Below are positions 58,130 to 64,000 of a stretch of 64,000 nucleotides of DNA, piece after piece. A program made the position numbers and the translations under genes. Location: contig NC_073642.1 in NCBI RefSeq assembly GCF_029407905.1, positions 8,060,001 through 8,124,000 on the forward strand, read 5' to 3'. Origin of the DNA: Bubalus kerabau (Eukaryota; Chordata; Mammalia; Artiodactyla; Bovidae). The notes below the pieces were generated by a model, which was not told the origin of the DNA, searched no databases, and saw only the letters and a program-made list of their open reading frames with translations. How positions within the stretch are numbered: position 1 is the first letter of the stretch; every line of letters begins with the position of its first letter.

Positions 58130-59058
58130 ACAAAAGAAGACTTTTTTTCAAGCAAACCAAATCTGATAGAATATAGAAACTAATATAAAAAGACATTTTC
58201 TCATTTTTAAGTTTCTTTAAGAATTTAAATGCAAAATTTATTTAACAGTGTATTTCACCAGATACCAATTTTATCTCTCAGCTACAAATCTACCTGTTAT
58301 GACATATTGGAGCTGGACCCTGTCAAAATTTCTCCTTTGCTAACTGATCTAATGTTAGGCCTAATGTTATCAAAAGAAGGTGTTAGAGTGACTCTGCAAG
58401 ATGAGAATAGCAGGAAGGCACCTCTCCAGGTCCAGTCCTCTTTCCATTTTTTATTCCATTCAGAGTCAAGCCCCAGCAGCCCTCCTGGACCACTTTAAGC
58501 CACATCTCCACCACGAACGCCCCAAGCTGATGTCAGTTTTGCAGCATCTTTGGCTGTTATCCTCAGGCCACACTCCTTACCCAACAACACTCTTCTATAA
58601 GCAACTTCAGCTGGCCTCACGTAACCGTCTTCCCCCACCGCGGCCACTGCTGCACTGGTTGTGCCTTGTTCTCAGGCAGCTGCCTCCCCCTCGTCAGGCT
58701 GCCTTTAATATGCCAGCTCCAGATAATGAGTACTACTCCTGCAACAGTGAGATGACGTTACAGATCTGCTCTGGCCTAAATCAGATGGCAAGGCTCTTCA
58801 CCACGTGAATGCTATATGCTTTGTGGCAGTCATATCTTCTTTGAAGAGGTCTAACCTCAGCCTAGGGTTTGGAACTCTCCTAAGTCTTTAGTCCCTTCAC
58901 TGTCCAATTCTCTAGGTACAGATCTACTTTTCTGTACTCACTAATTCTGAGTACCATGAAGTCCTTTTTAACCTCTTTTAGTAGTTAATAACATTTTACT
59001 AATTAACAATTCTTTAATTTTCCCTGCTTAAATTAGTGGTATAGTTTCTAACTGGACC
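58130..59058. other. Unassigned block with G/C-richer ORF
   Basis: 58229-58808 is unlike the flanking L1. It has an 89-codon frame (58229-58498) and an overlapping 135-codon frame (58401-58808, plus), the longest here that I could not attribute to a repeat. No domain, signal peptide or splice-flanked structure is evident. It might be a decayed retrocopy, an LTR or a non-coding exon. Confidence 0.3.
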
Positions 59059-60424
59059 TTGACTGATATCTATGGTTTACACATACATAGATCTCTCTCA
59101 CAACACTCACACACATGTAAAACACAGGACAACAGCACAAAGGATAGGAGGGATGAACTGAATGTACCGATCCAAGGTTCTTATATTAAATGTGAAGCAG
59201 TATGTTATGTGAAGGTAGATTATAATAGGTTAAAGACACATAAACCTTTCAATATTGAAATGAAGTAGAGTTAATAAATCAATAATGGTAATAAAACATA
59301 ATCCTAAAATAACACTGAAATAATTTAAAAGAAGGAAACTAAAGGGGAAAAATAATAGAGAACAATTGGGACAAATAGAAAAAACAATTGTTAAGATGGT
59401 GAACTTAAACTTAATCCTATCAGTAATCATATTAAACATAAATAGTCTAAATATTCCAGTGGAATGAGCCATATTGTTAGACTGGTCAAAATCAAAGAAG
59501 CAACTAATGCTGACTTCAATAAACCCATTTGAGTTATAAAGGCAAAAACAGATTCAAGTAAAAGAATGTGAGTTTCAATTCCAGGACAGCAGAATGAACT
59601 CCTACTAGACTGGTGCTCTGACAACTAAATCACTGAAGAGCACACACAGACAAAAGGACCTAAGGCACTGCAACAGCAAACAAAAAAGCCAGTTCTGGAG
59701 AGAGACAAAAACTGAAGCATGACACCGGGTAAGTCTGAGTTTCATCTTTTTTCTTAATAGCATTTGGTCTAAGGAAAGGGACAAACAGTTACCACAAAGA
59801 GTGGCTAAAATTCCAAAAGAAAACTGCAGTCTTGCTAGCCAAAATGAGGACAGAGTTCAGGGCAACGATGGTCCCTGACAAACAGAGAATACCAGAAAAC
59901 AAACAAACAAACAGGGAGGGGAAACCCCAAATCCTATGTATAAACTTTGCCTGAATCAGTGCCTTATTCCAAAACCATTTGTACTGGAAAAAACTATAAC
60001 TAAAGATAACAGAACTGGACTGAGATCTCAGTTGACTTCCAAAAGGCACTTTACTGTTTTGAGTCAACCAGGGAAACCACTGAAACAAAACATCAACACT
60101 CTTCAAAGACATTAACATATTTTAGTATCTAAAACACATATCCTCAATTGTCAGACTATAACCTAAAATTACTTAACATATGAACACTCAGGAAAATGTC
60201 AATGACGACAAACAATGTATAGCAACCCCAAGGCAACTCTGATGTTGGGAATTAGCAGACAACTCTCTAAAAGTAGTTGTTATAATTATGCACAGTGGTC
60301 TAAAGTAAAATATGTCTTAATGAAAAGATAAGGACATCTTAGCAGAGAAACAGAAACTAAGAAAGGATGAAAGAAAGAATATTCTAGAACTGAAATGCTT
60401 ACTGGATAAAGGTGAATAAAAGAA
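59059..60424 (+). mobile_element. Old L1 5'/ORF1-type sequence, sense
   Basis: Intermittent old L1-like text, continuing after 60690 with ORF1-type phrases. Includes a (AAAC)n-like CAAACAAACAAACA at about 59899. Low certainty before 60200. Confidence 0.4.
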
Positions 60425-60690
60425 TATAACACACTGTTTTGATTACTGTAGCTCTGAAATACTATCTGAAGTCTAAAAGGGTTATACCTCCAGCTTTGTT
60501 CCTTTTTCCTTAGGATTGCTTTGGTAAGCCTGAGTCTTTTGTAGTTCCATATAAATTTTAGGATTATTTGTTCTACTTCTGTGAAAAATGTCATGGGTAA
60601 TTTGATAGGTATCACAATTAAATCTGTAGATTGCTTGCGCGGTATGGCTATTTTAACTATATTAATCCTACCAATTCAAGATCTTGGAGA
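60425..60690 (-). mobile_element. L1 ORF2 internal fragment, antisense
   Basis: GTTTTGATTACTGTAGCTCTG...CAGCTTTGTTCCTTTTTCCT...TGTAGATTGCTTGCGCGGT is antisense L1 ORF2. It has neither an L1 3' end nor a tail and is surrounded by sense L1. Confidence 0.75.
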
Positions 60691-61150
60691 CAGATCAATA
60701 TAAATGATTCAATCTAAGTGCAGAGAAAAAAAGGAGGAAACATGAAGTCCCTCAGAGGTATGTAGGACAATATCAACAAGATATATGTAAACTGAGCCCA
60801 ACAAAGAGAGAGAGGAAAAGGTGCATAAAACGTATTTGAAGAAATAATGGTTGAAAATGTCCCAAATTTGGTAAGACATAAATTCACTGATTCAAGTAGC
60901 TCAGCAGACTCCAAGATAAATACAAAGAATATTATACCAAGGCATATCACAGTTAAACTGCTAAAAGCCAAGATCAAAAGAAAATCTTCAAAGAAGTCAG
61001 AGAAAAATGATATATTACACACATGTGGAGAATGATGAAAATTCCACTGACTTCTTATGAGAATCTATGGAGATCTGAAGATAGTCAAATACTTTCAAGA
61101 AGCTCAAAAAAATAAAAACTGTCAATCCAGAATTCAACTGCCATTGTGTA
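60691..61150 (+). mobile_element. Old L1 ORF1 region, sense
   Basis: GGTAAGACATAAATTCACTG, AAGTAGCTCAGCAGACTCCA and CACAGTTAAACTGCTAAAAGCC are typical of old L1 ORF1, resembling 37200-37450. Confidence 0.65.
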
Positions 61151-61311
61151 GATTATTCAGCTTGGAGTCTTATGTTGCAATCTTCTTCATCTTCATGACT
61201 GGTTCACCTTTTTGCCTGAAGGCCTCAAGGATTTTTTCATTAGATTTAAAGTCTGAAAAAATGTCACACCCATTACTAATAAAAAAATTCTTGAGAAAGC
61301 AGGAATTAATA

Positions 61312-61876
61312 GTGTGGTAGGCAGCACCTAGGATGGCCCCCGGTGGGCCCACTCCTCGGCATGCAGGCCTGTGTAATGGCCTCCCCCTGAGTGGCACAGC
61401 AAGTGATGCGATGCCACTTCCATGATTAGACTGGAAAGGGGCAAGGGCTCCGCTCTCGCGTACTCTTCCGCTTGCTCACTCTGATCGAAGTCAGCTGCCA
61501 TGTTGTGAGCTACATAATAGAGGCTAAGTGGTGATGAACTAAGGGAGTTCTCTAGCCAACAGCCAGCTAGGAACTGACGCTCTCAGTCTAACAATCTGCA
61601 AGGAATTGGTTGAATCCTGCCAACAACCATATGAGTGAACACAGATAGAGGATCTTTCCTCAGTTGAGCTTTCAGGTAAGTCAGCAGCCCTGGGCAACAA
61701 TCTTGATTATAGCCTTGAGAGAGACACTGAAGCAAAGGGATCCAGCTAAGCCAAGCCCAGATTCTGGACCTTCAAAAAATACGAGAGAATAAGTGTTTAT
61801 TCTTTTAACTACCCCTACACTTTAAGCAGCTACATTTTGAGATAATCCGTAGAGCAGCAATAGATTATTAACACAG
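61312..61876 (+). mobile_element. Old LTR-like mammalian repeat, near full length
   Basis: Starts GGTAGGCAGCACCTAGGATG, contains GCTGCCATGTTGTGAGC and CCAGCTAAGCCAAGCCCAG, and ends GCAGCAATAGATTATTAACAC. Its second half parallels 20695-20925. Family not assigned. Confidence 0.55.
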
Positions 61877-62736
61877 ATGGATATTTACTTAACACATAAG
61901 AATTGTGTTAACTGTAAGGCCAGCATCTTTCTTAGTGGAGAAAACCTGGAGGTATTCCCACTAAGGTCTGAAAGAAGACAAGGATGCCTACTACCTCAAA
62001 TACTATTTTACACTGCTCTGGAGAAGGACTAGTCAATGCAATCAGAATAGAGAAAATAAAGATTTGGAAAAGAAGACATAACACTGTATTTTCAGACATG
62101 AGAGTAGAGTATACCTGGAAAACTCTGGAGAATCAATGATTTACTCAAACAATAGAAGATTTCAGGAAGGAGCAAGATATAAAGTTAATATGCAAAAAAC
62201 CATAGTGCTCCTATAACAAAAATTACCCAGTTAGAAGATATAACAGATAAGAAAAATCATTTACACAGCAAAAAAATTAAACATTTAGGAAAAAACTATT
62301 AGAAATGTTCAAAACCTATATGGAGAAAAATATAAAGTTATATATTAAGGATAGAAAAGTAGGGCTAAAAAATGTTAATACATCCCTGTTCTTAGAAATA
62401 TATACTAAAGTAGTTAGGGGTGAAAAACCACGCTTCAGAAAAAAATAAATACACATATAATATATATAAGAGAATGAAAACAAAACCTTGATAAACCAAA
62501 TAGGGCAGAACATCATTGAAGATATTTAAAGTGAACCTAGTCCAGAAGAAACAATCAAACAAGACATCTACTTCAAAAATCCAGACATCGACTTAAAAAA
62601 AAAAATCTTGAGGGGAAATTGGGATAATTTAAATATGAACTGTATATTAAATGATATTATTGAATTAATACTACTTTTCTTAGACCTAAAAATAATAAAA
62701 TTATGTGCAAGAATGTCTTTATTCTTAGATACATAG
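61877..62736 (+). mobile_element. L1 ORF2 fragment, sense
   Basis: AGACAAGGATGCCTACTACC, AGAAGGACTAGTCAATGCAATC and the following text are the sense L1 RT region. Frames are broken. Confidence 0.7.
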
Positions 62737-62911
62737 GGGCTTCCCAGGCGGCACTAGTGGTAAAGAATCCACCTGCCCGAGACGTGGGTTCCATCCCTAA
62801 TCAGGGAAGACTCCTTGGAGTAGGAAATAGCAACCTACTCCAAAATTCCATGATCAGAGGAGCCTGGTGGGCTACAGTCCATGGGGCCACAGAGAGTCGA
62901 ACACAACACAC
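62737..62911 (+). mobile_element. Bov-tA SINE
   Basis: tRNA head with a small deletion (CCTGCCCGAGACG), then a Bov-A unit ending AACACAACACAC. Confidence 0.9.
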
Positions 62912-62935
62912 TATAATGTGTGCAATTTGTGTGTA

Positions 62936-63020
62936 AGAGAGAGAGGGAGAAAGGAAAGAAAAGGGGGAAAGAGGGGCAGTAAAGAGAGAGTAGAAGGGGG
63001 AAGAGAGGAAGGAAATGAAG
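62936..63020 (+). repeat. Purine-rich (GA/GGA) tract
   Basis: About 85 bp almost without pyrimidines on the plus strand (AGAGAGAGGGAGAAAGGAAAG and similar). Confidence 0.85.
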
Positions 63021-63114
63021 CAAAATGTTAACTGGTTAGATTTAGATGAAGCCTGTCCTTGAACAAGAGGGTTTAAAGTACACAGGTCCAATTACATTCT
63101 GATTTTTTTTCAAC

Positions 63115-63182
63115 AAATTTCTACTAAGTACTACACCATCCAAGCTTGTGTGAGTCCACAGATGTGGAACTATGGATGTGGA
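63115..63182 (-). mobile_element. Possible end of a Tigger/MER2-like element
   Basis: CACAGATGTGGAACTATGGATG recalls the terminal region of the DNA transposon at 21528-22143. Short, low certainty. Confidence 0.3.
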
Positions 63183-63732
63183 TGTTAGGGAAATTAAAAA
63201 GTCTTGTTTAGGCTTCAGAGACAAAGCAGAGCAGGCCTCTGACCTTGCTTCTAACCTGCCTGGACACTGCCCTGACTGTGAGTGACTGCCCTCTGTGAAT
63301 GCAAGACTGGCAGCATCATAGATAAGACAGGGGATGAATCTTGAGATTGTTGAGCCTCTGGGGGCGAGCTGGCCAACCAAGCCCCAGGTTTAAAAACATT
63401 CCAAGTTTTACGCATTAACATGAAATCAGAACTGCTATTTGCTCACAGATTGATGATTGCCTCTGGGATTATAAGTGGGAACCCGAACTGCGATCTCTAA
63501 AGTCTAACCCACTGAGCAGACACGCTGCCTGGGACATTTTCCCAATTGAGACTCCCTATGTGCTGTGTCACGGGACTTTCCACTGCTGTTTGAGTCTGGA
63601 TGTTGTTGAGAATTCAGTTTGGTGATGTATCCTCCGCTGTTTCTATTTCTCTTTTCTTTTAATGTTAGTATATCGAAATTAAGCTAGATAATTCTCTAAT
63701 AAATATTGGTTATTATTTATTTGTATGGAACA
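63183..63732 (+). mobile_element. Candidate solo LTR of a bovine endogenous retrovirus
   Basis: About 550 bp starting TGTTAGGGAAATTAAAAAG and ending ...ATGGAACA (TG...CA ends). It has an AATAAATATTGG polyadenylation box about 30 bp before the end and a G/C-richer central part with CpGs. No gag, pol or env sequence is adjacent, so it would be a recombined solo LTR. I see no clear target-site duplication, and the family name is not assigned. Confidence 0.65.
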
Positions 63733-63737
63733 AGTAT

Positions 63738-64000
63738 ATGTATGGATGTGAGAGTTGGACTATAAAGAAATCTGAGGGCCAAAGAATTGATGCTTTTGTA
63801 ACTGTGGTGCTGGAGAAAAATCTTGAGAGTCCCTTGGACTGCAAGGAGATTTAACCAGTCAATCCTAAAGGAAATCAGTCCTGAATATTCATAGGAAAGA
63901 CTGATGCTGAAGCTGAAACTCTAATCCTTAGGCCACCTAATGAGAAGAACTGACTCACTGGTAAAAACCCTGATGCTGAGAAAGACTGAAGGCAGGAGGA
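63738..64000 (+). mobile_element. BovB LINE fragment, cut by window end
   Basis: ATGTATGGATGTGAGAGTTGG begins the distal RT/C-terminal part of BovB directly after the LTR. It continues to the last base of the window and is diverged. Confidence 0.92.

Noticed and set aside
63183..63732. Full endogenous retrovirus
   Set aside because: No gag, pol or env-like sequence is next to the LTR-like segment, so at most a solo LTR.

Overview
This is mammalian nuclear DNA from a ruminant, most likely a bovid (cattle-like). The evidence is the repeat content: many copies of the RTE-type LINE BovB, the BovB/tRNA-derived SINEs Bov-A2 and Bov-tA, a CHR-type SINE and young bovine-type L1 3' ends, on a background of old mammalian L1, MIR, L2 and DNA-transposon fossils. 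The sequence is AT-rich, has no prokaryotic-style gene packing, and contains no operons, rRNA, genuine tRNA genes or CRISPR array.

Only one host gene can be supported. Two spliced coding exons on the minus strand (45555-45592 and 44779-44916) encode consecutive leucine-rich repeats whose sequence matches LRRC28 as I remember it. They have consensus splice sites, matching phases and a 638-bp intron between them. Transcription runs from high to low coordinates, so 45.6-64 kb would be upstream intron and 1-44.8 kb downstream intron, unless an unrecognised exon lies there. I found no other LRRC28 exon.

Layout: 1-2.1 kb is a BovB cut by the window edge. 2.1-8.5 kb is antisense old L1 with two Bov-tA insertions. 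8.7-12.9 kb is sense L1 broken by BovB, Bov-A2 and a dimeric tRNA-SINE. 13-24.6 kb is mostly unassigned DNA with Bov-A2 copies, a BovB with a 5' inversion, and MIR, L2 and Tigger-like relics. 24.6-31.5 kb holds a TA-rich tract, a three-unit Bov-A, sense L1, a hAT-type element, an LTR-like relic and a CHR SINE. 32-36.7 kb is one BovB plus a long repeat-poor stretch. 36.7-42.6 kb is old and young L1 with SINEs. 42.6-46.9 kb is the repeat-poor block around the two exons. 46.9-48.6 kb is a BovB inserted inside another BovB. 49.5-58.1 kb is layered L1, BovB, SINE and young L1. 58.1-64 kb holds unassigned sequence, L1 pieces, an LTR-like relic, a candidate solo LTR of an endogenous retrovirus and the start of another BovB.

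The sequence shows no new multi-gene system. The points most worth a second look are the in-frame two-LRR exon, the nested and inverted BovB elements with readable target-site duplications, a BovB flanked by an unusually long (>100 bp) duplication, the three-unit Bov-A with a chimeric middle unit, and a few short non-repeat patches with ORFs or hairpins that I could not assign. Family names for old repeats are recalled from consensus sequences and were not checked by search.
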